In this document: piece by piece, positions 37,518-46,520 of the stretch | How the letters are laid out: each line of letters starts with the position of its first letter | Numbering within the stretch: position 1 is the stretch's first letter | Assembly: GCA_013214355.1 (NCBI GenBank) | Contig: JABSSL010000076.1 | Coordinates: 62,001-126,000 of the forward strand | DNA length: 64,000 bases | Reading direction: 5' to 3' | Origin: Saprospiraceae bacterium | Lineage (GTDB): Bacteria; Bacteroidota; Bacteroidia; Chitinophagales; Saprospiraceae | Program-made: the position numbers and the translations under genes | The notes under the pieces: generated by a model | The model's database searches: none | Told to the model about the DNA's origin: nothing | What the model saw: only the letters and a program-made list of their open reading frames with translations

Positions 37518-37533
37518 TTATCTTAGTTCGAGA

Positions 37534-39276
37534 TTATCTGCGCGTTTCCTCTACCTCATCTGAAGAGAAATCAATCTCATCCTTATTTCTTCTCTTCCGC
37601 TTCCGCTTGGGTTTATCTTCCTTAGTTCGTTGTGGTCGGTCCACCTTCACCTTGCGGACTCGATTGGGCATTCTTATTACTGAACGACTATTGCTCGGTA
37701 AACTTTCATTATGTCCTCGATTCATAGCCGTTATCACATAGGTATAGGCCATATCCACTTCCGTATCGGCATCGTAGATGACATACTTCTTCTTACCTTC
37801 ATTCATCCCAGAGATATGAATGATATTGGTTGGATCTTCAAAGTCTCCTACCATTTCATCATTGAAACGATATACGACATAATAAGAGGGCAGATTCTCT
37901 AAATCCTCCTTGCTAGGGCGCCATCTGATCTTGACACGTTCCAAACGAGGTTTGTAGGTGATTCGGCGCAGTCGGGGCTCCTTCTGCCGTTTGGAGAAGC
38001 CTTCCTCATCTTCCGGCAGCAACGCTGGGGTCTGATAAAGACTTTCAACTTGATCCTTAAGCCCTAAGCGATTTCCTAGGATAGCTCGGGAGCTAAAGAA
38101 GGCACTACCTTTGCAAACAAAATTGCCTCGGTTTAACTCTACTTGTCGAGCAATCTCCATTGGGTCCTGCCAAGCTGGGTCAGGGTTGTCTCCAACCTTG
38201 TAGGCCGCGTGGCCAATATATAAATGTGTAGCACTAACCCGACTGCTCCACCAATCCAGTAATACCTCGTAATCTGCCGGCTCGAATCCAATATGCCAGT
38301 AGATTTGCGGAATGATATAGTCGACCCAAGCATTGCGGGTCCATTTCAGCACATCGGCATAGAGATCATCAAAAGTAGTAACACCAGCTCGGGTATCAGA
38401 TCCTAAATCATCACGATCCTTGTTACGCCACACGCCAAATGGACTAATCCCAAGTTTGACATAGGGCTTCATAGCTTTGATCCGAGTGGATACTTTTTCA
38501 ACCATTAGGTCCACGTTGTTTCTACGCCAGTTTTCAATCTTGGAAAATCTACCTGGCGAGGCCATGTAGGTTGAACTATCTGGAAAAGGAACTCCTCTGA
38601 TCGGATAAGGATAGAAATAGTCGTCAAAGTGGATAGCGTCTACATCATAATTTCTCACGACCTCCGCTACAACCTCCGTCACATGCTCTCTCACTGCAGG
38701 GAGGCCTGGATTATAATAGAACTTATTGCCATACTGTACCAGCCAATCTCTGTGGGTGTTAAATACGTGATTAGCAGCGAGATCAAAGGTGTCAAGATTC
38801 ATCGTGGCTCGATAAGGATTGAGCCAAGCGTGAAACTCCAGACCTCGTTTGTGAGCTTCTTCAACCATGAAGGCTAAAGGATCATACTCCGGTTGGGGAG
38901 GAGTGCCCTGGTTGCCAGTCAGGTAGGTGGACCAAGGAGCATATTCCGAGGGATAAAATGCATCTGCAGCAGGCCTAACCTGAACAATAACTGCGTTGAA
39001 TCCCAATCTTTTATATTGATCCAGAAGGTTTTTAAAGTCTTCTACTTGAGGAACTTTTCTCACGGTAGGCTTTCGAGGGTAATCAATGTTAGCAACTGTA
39101 GCTATCCAAACGGCTCGAAATTCTCTCTTGGGGGTAACGGGATTCCAGTCTTGTGTTTTTGTAGTTGTGGGTAGTAGAAAAAGTAAGGACATCAAGAGCG
39201 CCACCACTAATGAATAGCCCCCTTTACCATAAGTAGAAAATGCACTGTTTAGCGGAATGCCTGAATTTTCATTCAT
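37534..39276 (-). CDS. GHL10-family (DUF187) glycoside-hydrolase-like protein
   Basis: This 580-residue exported protein has a hydrophobic signal segment at about 22-40. The body (about 50-400) matches the GHL10/DUF187 TIM-barrel family: EFRAVWIATVANIDYP at the first strand, FNAVIVQVRP, the HAWLNPYRA segment and the DAIHFDDYFYPYP segment, where acidic residues are expected at the active site. A fibronectin-III-like segment follows at about 430-535, then a basic Lys/Arg-rich tail (RKRKRRNKDE). Family members are thought to act on cell-wall or extracellular glycans, and this one is likely periplasmic or surface-attached. It is monocistronic. The basic tail is unusual but lies at the very end. 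Confidence 0.88.
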   Translation of the reverse strand: MNENSGIPLNSAFSTYGKGGYSLVVALLMSLLFLLPTTTKTQDWNPVTPKREFRAVWIATVANIDYPRKPTVRKVPQVEDFKNLLDQYKRLGFNAVIVQVRPAADAFYPSEYAPWSTYLTGNQGTPPQPEYDPLAFMVEEAHKRGLEFHAWLNPYRATMNLDTFDLAANHVFNTHRDWLVQYGNKFYYNPGLPAVREHVTEVVAEVVRNYDVDAIHFDDYFYPYPIRGVPFPDSSTYMASPGRFSKIENWRRNNVDLMVEKVSTRIKAMKPYVKLGISPFGVWRNKDRDDLGSDTRAGVTTFDDLYADVLKWTRNAWVDYIIPQIYWHIGFEPADYEVLLDWWSSRVSATHLYIGHAAYKVGDNPDPAWQDPMEIARQVELNRGNFVCKGSAFFSSRAILGNRLGLKDQVESLYQTPALLPEDEEGFSKRQKEPRLRRITYKPRLERVKIRWRPSKEDLENLPSYYVVYRFNDEMVGDFEDPTNIIHISGMNEGKKKYVIYDADTEVDMAYTYVITAMNRGHNESLPSNSRSVIRMPNRVRKVKVDRPQRTKEDKPKRKRKRRNKDEIDFSSDEVEETRR

Positions 39277-39458
39277 TGGTGTGTGTTGTGTGATTTTAGC
39301 AGCAAAATAGACCTAAACCAAGGTGGATTGCAAATTTTATTCTTAAAATATGCCTGTCCCACCTAGGGTTAGGTAGTGGTTCTACGCTAAAGTTTTTACT
39401 AACGTAAATAATGGGTAGTTTAGTCTAAATGGGGTCTTGGTAGGTGGTAGAAACCTAA

Positions 39459-40901
39459 CTATGCTCTACATTCTTCTAGGAGCCAGAACTTATTGATCAC
39501 ATTTCTAGTTCCTGAAATCTTGGTATGCAGATGATCCAATTTTTCATTCAACCCACTGCGGGTATAGGCAGCAGCTTGGTGTTTGAGCAGCACCAATTTT
39601 TTGGCAAAACGCAAGAAATTGGTGTATCCTTTCTTTTGTTCGGTGGTCATCTTCTTGTTTCGCATAACATAGATACGGAAAGTCTCGATCAATGCCAATA
39701 GGGCTTCTGTATCTTTTAAGGCGTAGTAGGTGCGTAAGAGCAAGAAGGTGGTATTCAGGTGATATTTGACATCTGTAAATTGGACCAAGAGCAGTACCGA
39801 TAAGGCTTCATTGTATAGTTTTTTATTATAATACAAATGGGCCAGGTTATAATTGTAGGCGTTTTCCTGCCTTTCGACCAAGAGCTTCTCCTTGTAGGTC
39901 TGGATGAAGTTTTCCGTCCATTCAAATTCCTTCAAGCTACAACCTAAAGCGGTGATGTTTTTGTAATTCCATTCTGAAAGAATACCATTATCCAGGATCA
40001 AGCCGGCCTTTAGCCCTTGTTTATACAGCTGGAATAGCTCCCGTTGAAAGTCCCGGTCCCCTCCATTAATCCGGCGAATACAATAATTGATGGCAAAGGA
40101 ATAGAGGTCTCCTTGTTCATCCGTACTTAGATTGGGAATCTCATTGGCCAGCATATACTTTAGGCGCTGGTAGGGTTGTGGATCATCATCCTCCTGCACC
40201 AAACTGCGGAAGATAGTGTAGTACAATACGATCGGTGTATCGTTTTCATATTCTGTCCAATTGTCCTTGATATAAGCTAGCAATTCTTGCAGGAAGTGAA
40301 ATTTGTAGGCCGTATTCATCATCATTACATTGGCCTGAATGTGGCAGCTATGTCGGAGTTTTTCCAGGATGTAGTAGCGGTCTAGGTTGTCGACCATACT
40401 TTGCAAGAGGGCCGGCTTTGATCGATCCTCGTACAAGGCCCCATGATACCCCATGGTTTTGTTGAGCTTGAAAGCGGTGTGATATAGATGCCGGTCTTTG
40501 CAAGCATGCTTGTTAAGGTCCTTTTCCAGCAGTTTACCTCGATTTTTCATCAAATCGAATTGATTGCTATCATAGGCAGCCTCGATGGTGAGTAATTGCC
40601 CCTGAAAGGGGGTGTCTTCAAAACGGCGGTAGGCCAGAAAACTATGATACAGTTTCTTGAGGTAGGACATCACGTTATGTAAACGCTGCTCGTCATACCT
40701 TTCTTGAGGGAAGAGTTTCTTGAATACAGTTGGCTTCTCCAATGTCCCATTGGGTCGTTCTAACCATTTCTCGATCACTGCGAGCAGCTGTACCGTTTTA
40801 TCATGTTTGTTGAAGTAGGGGGAGTGAACAAACAAGTGAAATTTTTCTTTTTCTTTGGCAGGTAGCGCTCCTATATACTTGACTAATCTACTCTGTTCCA
40901 T
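39459..40901 (-). CDS. Helical-repeat hypothetical protein
   Basis: This 480-residue protein is cytoplasmic, with no signal peptide or membrane helix. It is almost entirely alpha-helical, with spaced Tyr/Leu/Ala patterns (for example NLAHLYYNKKLYNEALSVLL) suggesting TPR-like pairs in the C-terminal half. The N-terminal 100 residues (KEKEKFHLFVHSPYFNKH) may form a separate small domain. I know no function for it. It is transcribed away from the 1.38-kb non-coding region that contains the small-RNA-like units. The start is supported by the lack of any earlier in-frame ATG that would give a sensible N-terminus. Confidence 0.75.
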   Translation of the reverse strand: MEQSRLVKYIGALPAKEKEKFHLFVHSPYFNKHDKTVQLLAVIEKWLERPNGTLEKPTVFKKLFPQERYDEQRLHNVMSYLKKLYHSFLAYRRFEDTPFQGQLLTIEAAYDSNQFDLMKNRGKLLEKDLNKHACKDRHLYHTAFKLNKTMGYHGALYEDRSKPALLQSMVDNLDRYYILEKLRHSCHIQANVMMMNTAYKFHFLQELLAYIKDNWTEYENDTPIVLYYTIFRSLVQEDDDPQPYQRLKYMLANEIPNLSTDEQGDLYSFAINYCIRRINGGDRDFQRELFQLYKQGLKAGLILDNGILSEWNYKNITALGCSLKEFEWTENFIQTYKEKLLVERQENAYNYNLAHLYYNKKLYNEALSVLLLVQFTDVKYHLNTTFLLLRTYYALKDTEALLALIETFRIYVMRNKKMTTEQKKGYTNFLRFAKKLVLLKHQAAAYTRSGLNEKLDHLHTKISGTRNVINKFWLLEECRA

Positions 40902-41027
40902 GCAATTTGGCGGTTTTGAAAGATGTATTGAGACCAGTTTTGAGTAGCGAAATTACAAATAAACTGTTGTCTTACAGTTTGTTGTGGAGGGAGGTGTTGC
41001 CGTCTTTGAGTCAGAAAGATAGAAAAA

Positions 41028-41063
41028 TGTACTAAAATATAAAAATGCGGTCAGGTACTTTTG
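41028..41063 (+). promoter_or_regulatory. Promoter module A of the small-RNA-like units
   Basis: TGTACT (41028-41033), a 22-nt spacer and TACTTTTG (41056-41063), an exact match to the Bacteroidota -7 consensus TAnnTTTG. The same TGTACT-N22-box arrangement occurs twice more in this gap. The usual TTG at -33 is absent, so TGTACT may be an alternative upstream element or activator site. Confidence 0.65.
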
Positions 41064-41067
41064 TATT

Positions 41068-41262
41068 GTAGTTAGTTACTATATGACTACTTTACTACTA
41101 GCAATTATTTCCCTTTTGAACAAATCAAATTCCTCAGCTCGGAATAATCTCTAATTTGACACCTAATGGTGTAGTGAAAAATCTGCACCCCTAAGAAAGA
41201 AATTATAATCTCATGAGTACCTAATCGAAAAGGGTATCGCCAATGGCGATACCCTTTTTATT
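41068..41262 (+). ncRNA. Candidate small RNA A
   Basis: The predicted transcript starts near GTAGTTAG (41068), a few bases after promoter module A, and ends at a strong terminator (arms 41228-41241 and 41245-41258, then T-rich sequence). Inside are TTTACTACTAGCAATTAT (41091-41108), a small stem ACACC-TAAT-GGTGT (41159-41172) and AAATTATAATCTCATGA (41200-41216), the last shared exactly with unit B. No open reading frame of note is present. The length would be about 190 nt. Confidence 0.6.
41228..41262 (+). terminator. Intrinsic terminator of unit A
   Basis: Fourteen-base perfect arms (AAAAGGGTATCGCC and its complement) with a 3-nt loop, followed by TTTATTTT. No protein gene lies upstream on this strand, so it must end a non-coding transcript. 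Confidence 0.85.
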
Positions 41263-41479
41263 TTACGGCTAATCAGATTAAAGGTTACTTCCTCCTATAC
41301 GTCTTATACTGTTCCTTACTGCCCAAAAGTGTTAAAGTACTGCTCAATTGTCACCTTGGTGTGAAGGTGAAGTAGTGGCTGTAAAAGCAGTTATTTTGAT
41401 TATTTGTGATTTAATTAGCTGTTTTTCAGTGATTTATATATAATAAATAGTATTTGTAAAACACAGCCAGAAAGGAAAA

Positions 41480-41515
41480 TGTACTTAAATGCATGAGAAC
41501 GATCTACGATATTTG
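41480..41515 (+). promoter_or_regulatory. Promoter module B of the small-RNA-like units
   Basis: TGTACT (41480-41485), exactly 22 nt, then GATATTTG (41508-41515), seven of eight matches to TAnnTTTG. Spacing and sequence match modules A and C. Confidence 0.62.
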
Positions 41516-41519
41516 TATA

Positions 41520-41672
41520 GTGATTAGAAATGAAGCAAATTTTTAATCCTTATTACTAGCAAGTTATAACTCCCAACTTTAAAACTGAAAAGACAAGGGC
41601 TAAGCCCAAAAGATACAAATTATAATCTCATGAAAATTTCCAGAGGATGCCCGTTGGCATCCTCTTTTTTTT
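41520..41672 (+). ncRNA. Candidate small RNA B
   Basis: The predicted 5' end lies near GTGATTAG (41520-41527), four bases after promoter module B. The unit contains ATTACTAGCAAGTTATAACTCC, a small stem GGGC-TAA-GCCC (41597-41607), AAATTATAATCTCATGA (41617-41633) and a terminator (41642-41665, then eight T). The length would be about 150 nt. Its order of elements is the same as in units A and C. Confidence 0.62.
41642..41672 (+). terminator. Intrinsic terminator of unit B
   Basis: AGAGGATGCC (41642-41651), loop CGTT, GGCATCCTCT (41656-41665), followed by a run of T. This is a textbook Rho-independent terminator with no coding gene in front of it. Confidence 0.87.
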
Positions 41673-41936
41673 GCTCCAATCCTTCTGTCATCGAGTTTGA
41701 CTTTTCCCCATCTACCCATTCGCTCCTGATCTGATCAACAATCTGACTTTTTATCTCCAAACTTTAGCACTGAAATGACTTTTTTTGCGGAAAAAGCATA
41801 TGGCATATCGTCGCTATGCAATGCGAAGAGGTGTTTTTATTTTCAGTTTGATAGAACTTTTTTTCAGTTAAAAACCTGAAGATAAGCAGTTTGTGTTCTG
41901 TTCAGAAAGTTTTTTCGAAACAGTGATTCTGTAAAT

Positions 41937-41972
41937 TGTACTATTTAAATGATAAAAGGAAAGCGATATTTG
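41937..41972 (+). promoter_or_regulatory. Promoter module C of the small-RNA-like units
   Basis: TGTACT (41937-41942), exactly 22 nt, then GATATTTG (41965-41972). This is the third copy, with the same spacing as modules A and B although the spacer sequence itself is not conserved. Confidence 0.62.
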
Positions 41973-41976
41973 AAGT

Positions 41977-42108
41977 GTGATTAGGTGGACAGCAATTATG
42001 GTGCTTTTTCCCAGAAGATCACGATAGAGATGTAAAAGACATCTTTACTACTAACAAATTATAGTCCAAAAAAAATGCAGGCCCTGTAAAAAGGGTGCCT
42101 GCAGATTT
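41977..42108 (+). ncRNA. Candidate small RNA C
   Basis: The predicted 5' end lies near GTGATTAG (41977-41984), identical to unit B. A small stem AGATGT-AAAAG-ACATCT (42028-42044) is followed by TTTACTACTAACAAATTATAGTCC (ending 42067), an A-run and a terminator hairpin (42076-42103). The length would be about 130 nt. Confidence 0.6.
42076..42108 (+). terminator. Intrinsic terminator of unit C
   Basis: TGCAGGCCCT pairs with AGGGTGCCTGCA (one bulged base) around a GTAAAA loop, followed by GATTTTG. Confidence 0.7.
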
Positions 42109-42150
42109 TGAATTCATTCAGACAAAGTTCTGTTTCAGATAAAGATTTTT

Positions 42151-42238
42151 GGATATCGATTTATATCCTTTTTTGGTATGTAGATAGCCTCTCAAAGCTC
42201 TTTAGAAAACCGGTTAGTTCCTAGCCGGTTTTTTTTTT
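42151..42238 (+). terminator. Further hairpins just upstream of the rpe promoter
   Basis: GGATAT-CGATTT-ATATCC followed by TTTTTT (42151-42174) and a stronger AAAACCGGTTAG-TTC-CTAGCCGGTTTT followed by T residues (42206-42238). The second is a clear intrinsic terminator and shields rpe from upstream transcription. No TGTACT module precedes these hairpins. Confidence 0.7.
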
Positions 42239-42245
42239 ACCTTTG
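42238..42245 (+). promoter_or_regulatory. -7 box of the rpe promoter
   Basis: TACCTTTG matches the Bacteroidota consensus TAnnTTTG exactly and lies 36 bp before the rpe start. The expected TTG is not present 19 bp upstream (AGT there). Confidence 0.6.
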
Positions 42246-42280
42246 CCCGAATTGATGCAAATATATTAATTTGTCGGCAA

Positions 42281-42958
42281 ATGAAAAAACATTTAGTTGC
42301 TCCATCCCTGCTCGCCGCTAACTTTTCCCGTTTAGAAGATGATATAAAGGTAGTCAATGAATCCAATGCGGATTGGTTTCACGTAGACATTATGGATGGA
42401 CACTTTGTTCCTAATATTTCCTTTGGGCCCATGATTGTGGAAGCCATCAAAAGCAAGGCAGAACGCCCTTTGGATGTGCATTTGATGATTAGTCAGCCAG
42501 AGCGCTATATAGAGCGTTTTCGTGACGCTGGTGCGGATGTGATTACCGTGCATTATGAGGCTTGCCCACATTTGCATCGTACCATACAGCAGATCAAAGA
42601 AACAGGAGCCAAGGCGGGAGTAGCTTTAAACCCACATACGCCAGTCCATTGGCTCCGAGATATTATAGAGGATCTGGATTTGGTGTTGATTATGTCTGTC
42701 AATCCCGGTTTTGGAGGGCAGAAGTTTATTTACAATTCCTTATTGAAGATTCGGGAAGTGAAAGATATGCTCGTTAGCCGTAATGCCAACGCCTTGATTG
42801 AAGTAGATGGAGGAGTGGGTTTGCAAAATGCTCAAAAGATATTGGAGGCAGGTGTAGATGTATTAGTGGCGGGAAGCAGCGTCTTTAAAGCAGAAAATCC
42901 CAGTCAGGCCATTCAGCAGTTAAAGGATATTGGGCACGAAGTAGGGAAGATGGTGTAG
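42281..42958 (+). CDS. rpe: Ribulose-phosphate 3-epimerase
   Basis: This 225-residue cytosolic TIM-barrel enzyme interconverts ribulose 5-phosphate and xylulose 5-phosphate in the pentose phosphate pathway. Family signatures are clear: APSLLAANFSRL at the N-terminus, HVDIMDGHFVPNISFGP with metal-binding His and Asp, DVHLMI, the catalytic-loop region MSVNPGFGGQKF, EVDGGV and the phosphate-binding VAGSSVF. The length is normal. It is preceded by a terminator and a -7 box and appears monocistronic. Confidence is high. Confidence 0.98.
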   Translation: MKKHLVAPSLLAANFSRLEDDIKVVNESNADWFHVDIMDGHFVPNISFGPMIVEAIKSKAERPLDVHLMISQPERYIERFRDAGADVITVHYEACPHLHRTIQQIKETGAKAGVALNPHTPVHWLRDIIEDLDLVLIMSVNPGFGGQKFIYNSLLKIREVKDMLVSRNANALIEVDGGVGLQNAQKILEAGVDVLVAGSSVFKAENPSQAIQQLKDIGHEVGKMV

Positions 42959-43091
42959 TGTTTTTCGCAGAATTGTATAATAGAAAACCATTTGGTGTTA
43001 AGGCCATTACCTTTTTGATAATACGAGAAATAGCTTTTCTTTCTTTACGTTCTTATCACTAGAAAGTCAACGCTTTTATAAATACGGATGG

Positions 43092-45620
43092 ATGAGATTT
43101 TGGACGAGTACCCTAGTATGTTTGCTATTTAGCCAATGGATATCTGCACAAAGTACCGCTACCATTAGTGGTACGGTAAAGGATGAAAACAATGCGCCGA
43201 TCGAATTTGTGACGGTCTACCTGGACAGTACCAGTGTAGCCACAGAGACGGCTCAAAACGGGCGCTACAGCATTTCTATTCCGGCCAATCAGGCCCTTGT
43301 TTTAGTCTTCTCCCGTATCGGTTTTAAAGAAGCCCGGACCAATATCTCTCCTATGCCTGCTCGTAGTTCTCGCCAGGTTGATGTTACGCTGGTTTCCAGT
43401 AGCTCAGATATAGAAGTAGTGGTAAAAGAGAGTAAGATCCAGGATGCAGGGATTATCAGGGAAGGAGTGGAGCAGATCAAATTATTGCCATCAACGACGG
43501 GGAACTTGGAAAGTGCCCTGCCGCATATTGCGTTGGGTACAAGTGGTGGAACAGGCGGTGAATTGAGTTCTCAGTACAATGTGCGTGGGGGGAATTATGA
43601 TGAGAACCTGGTATATGTAAATGATTTTGAGATTTATCGACCACAGCTGATCCGTGCTGGCCAACAAGAAGGACTTACTTTTCCCAATATCGATCTAATC
43701 CGTGATCTTTCCTTCTCTTCTGGTGGTTTTGCCGCTAAATACGGAGATAAATTATCCTCGGTACTGGATGTGAAATATAAACGCCCCGATAGCCTTCGAG
43801 CTTCCGTTGGCATGAGTTTTCTGGGAGGCTCCGCTCACATCGAAGGTAGTACCCGATTGGGAAATGACTCCTATCGGAAACTCCGTTACCTCGTTGGAGC
43901 CCGCTACAAGACGACGCAGTATCTATTGGGAACGCTAGATGTCAACGGAGAATACACCACGGACTTTTCGGACATCCAAGCTTATGTAACCTACGATTTA
44001 AGCAGGGATCTACAGTTAGGTATTATGGGTAACATCAATCGTAGTGTCTATCGATTGATTCCCGAGGATCGAAGTACAGCTCAAGGCTTGATTAGCTTTG
44101 CGCTAGAACTGTTTTCCGTGTTTGAAGGGCAAGAAGTTGATGACTTTACCACCCAAATGGGCGGCGTTTCACTCACCTATATTCCAGACCGTGATCGCAA
44201 TCCCTACTACCTGAAACTGTTGGCTTCTCGTTTCCAAAGCGATGAAAATGAGCGTATCGACATCATTGGTGATTATAGCTTACGCCAAATTGAATCTGAC
44301 TTGGGCAGCAGCAACTTCGGGGAGGTATTGGCAGAATTAGGGACGGGTACGCAACACCAATACATCAGAAATTTTCTGGACATCCGTCTGACGAATATCG
44401 AACATAAAGGTGGAATTGAATTGCAATTGGATCCTGATGACCCAGAAATTACGAGTAGCCACTTCATTCAGTACGGGGCGAAATATCAACGGGAAGAGAT
44501 TGATGATTGGATCAATGAGTGGGAAAGATTAGACTCAGCAGGATACTCCTTGCCGTATAATGATCAGTCGGTTGAGATCTTTACGGTATTGAAAACTCGT
44601 AATCAATTGAATTCCAATCGCTTTAATGGTTATCTACAGGAAACCTTTACTTGGCGTAAAGAGAGTGTGGCAGAACTGCAGTTTACTGCGGGTGTACGAG
44701 CTTCTTATTGGGATCTCAACAAGGAATTTATCCTGGCCCCGCGCGGCCAATTTCTCTACAAACCACTAGGCGGTGACGGTGACGTTTCCTATCGCCTGGC
44801 CGGGGGCTTGTACTTTCAACCGCCTTTTTATAGAGAAATGCGCGGTTTTGATGGTATTGTTAATACCAACTTGCGATCACAAAAATCGGCACACATCGTA
44901 GGTGGAATGACCTATGACTTCTATATGGGAAAACGCAACCCCAAGAAGTTTCGGTTTATCGCAGAGGCCTACTACAAATCTTTATGGGATATGGTGCCAT
45001 ACGAGGTGGAAAATGTGCGGATCCGATACTATGCCAATAATGATGCTAGTGGGTATGTGACGGGGATTGATTTTAGGCTCAATGGAGAATTTGTGCCAGA
45101 TGCCGAATCTTGGATTAATCTGTCTTTCTTACGGGCTCGAGAACGACTCAATGGTGTACAACACCGAGGCTTTGTAAGTAACACCAGAGAATCCGTAGAG
45201 GTGGAAGATGTTTCTAGACCTACGGATCAATTCATGACGATGTCCATGTTCTTTCAGGATTACTTGCGAAAGAACAAAAACGTAAAAATGCATTTGAACT
45301 TCACTTTGGGAACTGGCCTGCCTTTCGGTATCCCAAATAACAACATAGACCTTCGCAACCCTTACCGCTATACGGCTTATCACCGGGTAGATATTGGTTT
45401 TTCAGTTCTTCTATGGGATCAAGAACGTAGAAATCGCCGCCCAAACCACTGGTTAAATTTCACGCGGAACACTTGGCTGAGTCTAGAAATATTTAACCTC
45501 ATGCAAGTACAAAATCAGGCGGGCAATACCTGGATCAAGACCATCCTGGAGCAACAGTATGCCATCCCTAATTTCTTGACTACGAGGCGAATCAATTTAC
45601 GTCTTAGAATGGATTTTTAG
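43092..45620 (+). CDS. TonB-dependent receptor with carboxypeptidase-regulatory-like N-terminus
   Basis: This 842-residue outer-membrane receptor has a signal peptide (cleavage near ISAQS), a carboxypeptidase-regulatory-like beta-sandwich (about 22-110; TISGTVKDENNAPIEFVTVYL), a plug domain (about 115-235, with YNVRGGNYDENLVYVNDFEIYRP-like wording and FAAKYGDKLSSVLDV) and a C-terminal beta-barrel ending in RLRMDF with the terminal aromatic residue expected for barrel insertion. No SusD-like partner follows, so it is not a SusCD pair. The substrate is unknown. It lies 133 bp after rpe. Confidence 0.92.
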   Translation: MRFWTSTLVCLLFSQWISAQSTATISGTVKDENNAPIEFVTVYLDSTSVATETAQNGRYSISIPANQALVLVFSRIGFKEARTNISPMPARSSRQVDVTLVSSSSDIEVVVKESKIQDAGIIREGVEQIKLLPSTTGNLESALPHIALGTSGGTGGELSSQYNVRGGNYDENLVYVNDFEIYRPQLIRAGQQEGLTFPNIDLIRDLSFSSGGFAAKYGDKLSSVLDVKYKRPDSLRASVGMSFLGGSAHIEGSTRLGNDSYRKLRYLVGARYKTTQYLLGTLDVNGEYTTDFSDIQAYVTYDLSRDLQLGIMGNINRSVYRLIPEDRSTAQGLISFALELFSVFEGQEVDDFTTQMGGVSLTYIPDRDRNPYYLKLLASRFQSDENERIDIIGDYSLRQIESDLGSSNFGEVLAELGTGTQHQYIRNFLDIRLTNIEHKGGIELQLDPDDPEITSSHFIQYGAKYQREEIDDWINEWERLDSAGYSLPYNDQSVEIFTVLKTRNQLNSNRFNGYLQETFTWRKESVAELQFTAGVRASYWDLNKEFILAPRGQFLYKPLGGDGDVSYRLAGGLYFQPPFYREMRGFDGIVNTNLRSQKSAHIVGGMTYDFYMGKRNPKKFRFIAEAYYKSLWDMVPYEVENVRIRYYANNDASGYVTGIDFRLNGEFVPDAESWINLSFLRARERLNGVQHRGFVSNTRESVEVEDVSRPTDQFMTMSMFFQDYLRKNKNVKMHLNFTLGTGLPFGIPNNNIDLRNPYRYTAYHRVDIGFSVLLWDQERRNRRPNHWLNFTRNTWLSLEIFNLMQVQNQAGNTWIKTILEQQYAIPNFLTTRRINLRLRMDF

Positions 45621-45719
45621 AGGGATTTGTCTGAACTTAGGGTATGCTTAGGCATCTGTAGAGAATGCTACAAATATCTTCATTACATTTATAGGCGGAG
45701 GCAAACTAAACGCTAGATA

Positions 45720-45869
45720 ATGACTACTGATCGCAAATCTGGTAGATGGACCTGGTTGTGGATCCTGCTTCTTTTGTTTGTAGCTTTCACAGCATTGCTA
45801 TCCTCTTTCGGGATTCATCTTTTTGAGAAAACGGAGCAGGTGGAGATTATTGACGATCCTCATCGATAA
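45720..45869 (+). CDS. Small single-span membrane protein
   Basis: A 49-residue reading frame starting MTTDRKSGRW has one strongly hydrophobic helix (about 11-31; WTWLWILLLLFVAFTALL) and an acidic C-terminal tail (EKTEQVEIIDDPHR). A purine-rich stretch (GGCGGAGG) about 18 bp upstream is a loose ribosome-binding candidate. The codon use and the clean topology suggest a real gene. The function is unknown; it lies between the receptor gene and another small membrane protein. Confidence 0.55.
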   Translation: MTTDRKSGRWTWLWILLLLFVAFTALLSSFGIHLFEKTEQVEIIDDPHR

Positions 45870-46023
45870 GCGTAATAGGGGCTTCCCGTCTTTATTACAT
45901 CCTTATAGTAATGACCTTAGTGGAGTTAGTGTACTGGCCTTGCGCAAGTTGCTCTAGCAGCCTTTTGCCTGTTTTTGGAATAGGACTTCTCATCGTAAGT
46001 AAAGAACCATAAAATACAGTATT

Positions 46024-46419
46024 ATGAAAAAACTAGTTGGTTTACTCTTTTGCAGTGCTTTTCTATTGCTTCTGCCCACAGAAAGTGAAGCTTTTTTCGT
46101 ACATCCCGTAAAGGAGGCCGTAGAAATAGACGCAAAAACTCAGAAGAAATTGGATAAAGCTAAGCGGAAGGAGGCCAAAATGGAGAAGCGGATGGAAAAG
46201 CTAGAGAAGAAACTCGAAAAAAAGGGAATGAAGGTCAAGCGGGAAGTATGGGATGATACTCGCTTTCGGTATGGAGTCCTGCTATTAGGAGCAGCCATTG
46301 TACTCGGTATTCTATCTGCTCTTTTGGCGGGGGTAGGAGTGATCAATTTTATAGCTGGAATTTTCGCCCTGGGTGGAATCATCCTAATGATCTGGTCCCT
46401 AATAGAGTATTACGGGTAG
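46024..46419 (+). CDS. Small membrane protein with charged coiled coil
   Basis: This 131-residue protein has a signal-like N-terminal helix (KKLVGLLFCSAFLLLLP), a highly charged Lys/Glu coiled-coil stretch (about 36-70), then two adjacent membrane helices (about 80-102 and 104-128). Proteins with this layout are seen in Bacteroidota without a known function. It stands alone, and a long hairpin follows its stop. Confidence 0.75.
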   Translation: MKKLVGLLFCSAFLLLLPTESEAFFVHPVKEAVEIDAKTQKKLDKAKRKEAKMEKRMEKLEKKLEKKGMKVKREVWDDTRFRYGVLLLGAAIVLGILSALLAGVGVINFIAGIFALGGIILMIWSLIEYYG

Positions 46420-46441
46420 CTCTGTTACGGTAGACAAATAA

Positions 46442-46494
46442 AAAGCGCCTGTCGAAGCTATTGGATCTCAAAGATCAGCTTTGGCAGGCGCTTT
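46442..46494. terminator. Bidirectional terminator hairpin
   Basis: Eighteen-base arms (46442-46459 and 46477-46494) match at 16 positions, and the two mismatches can be G-U pairs in one strand. They lie between convergent genes and are flanked by A and T residues. Confidence 0.75.
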
Positions 46495-46520
46495 CTGTAT
46501 ATATGCATCGTTGAGGCTGT

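Noticed and set aside
41378-41395. TCACCTT-GGTGTG-AAGGTGA stem between units A and B as a fourth small RNA
   Set aside because: The stem is short (7 bp) with no promoter module, T-tract or AAATTATA motif.
41028-42108. CRISPR array in the 1.38-kb non-coding gap
   Set aside because: The repeated words are spaced by about 450 bp and embedded in units ending in terminators. No short regularly spaced repeats or cas genes are present.
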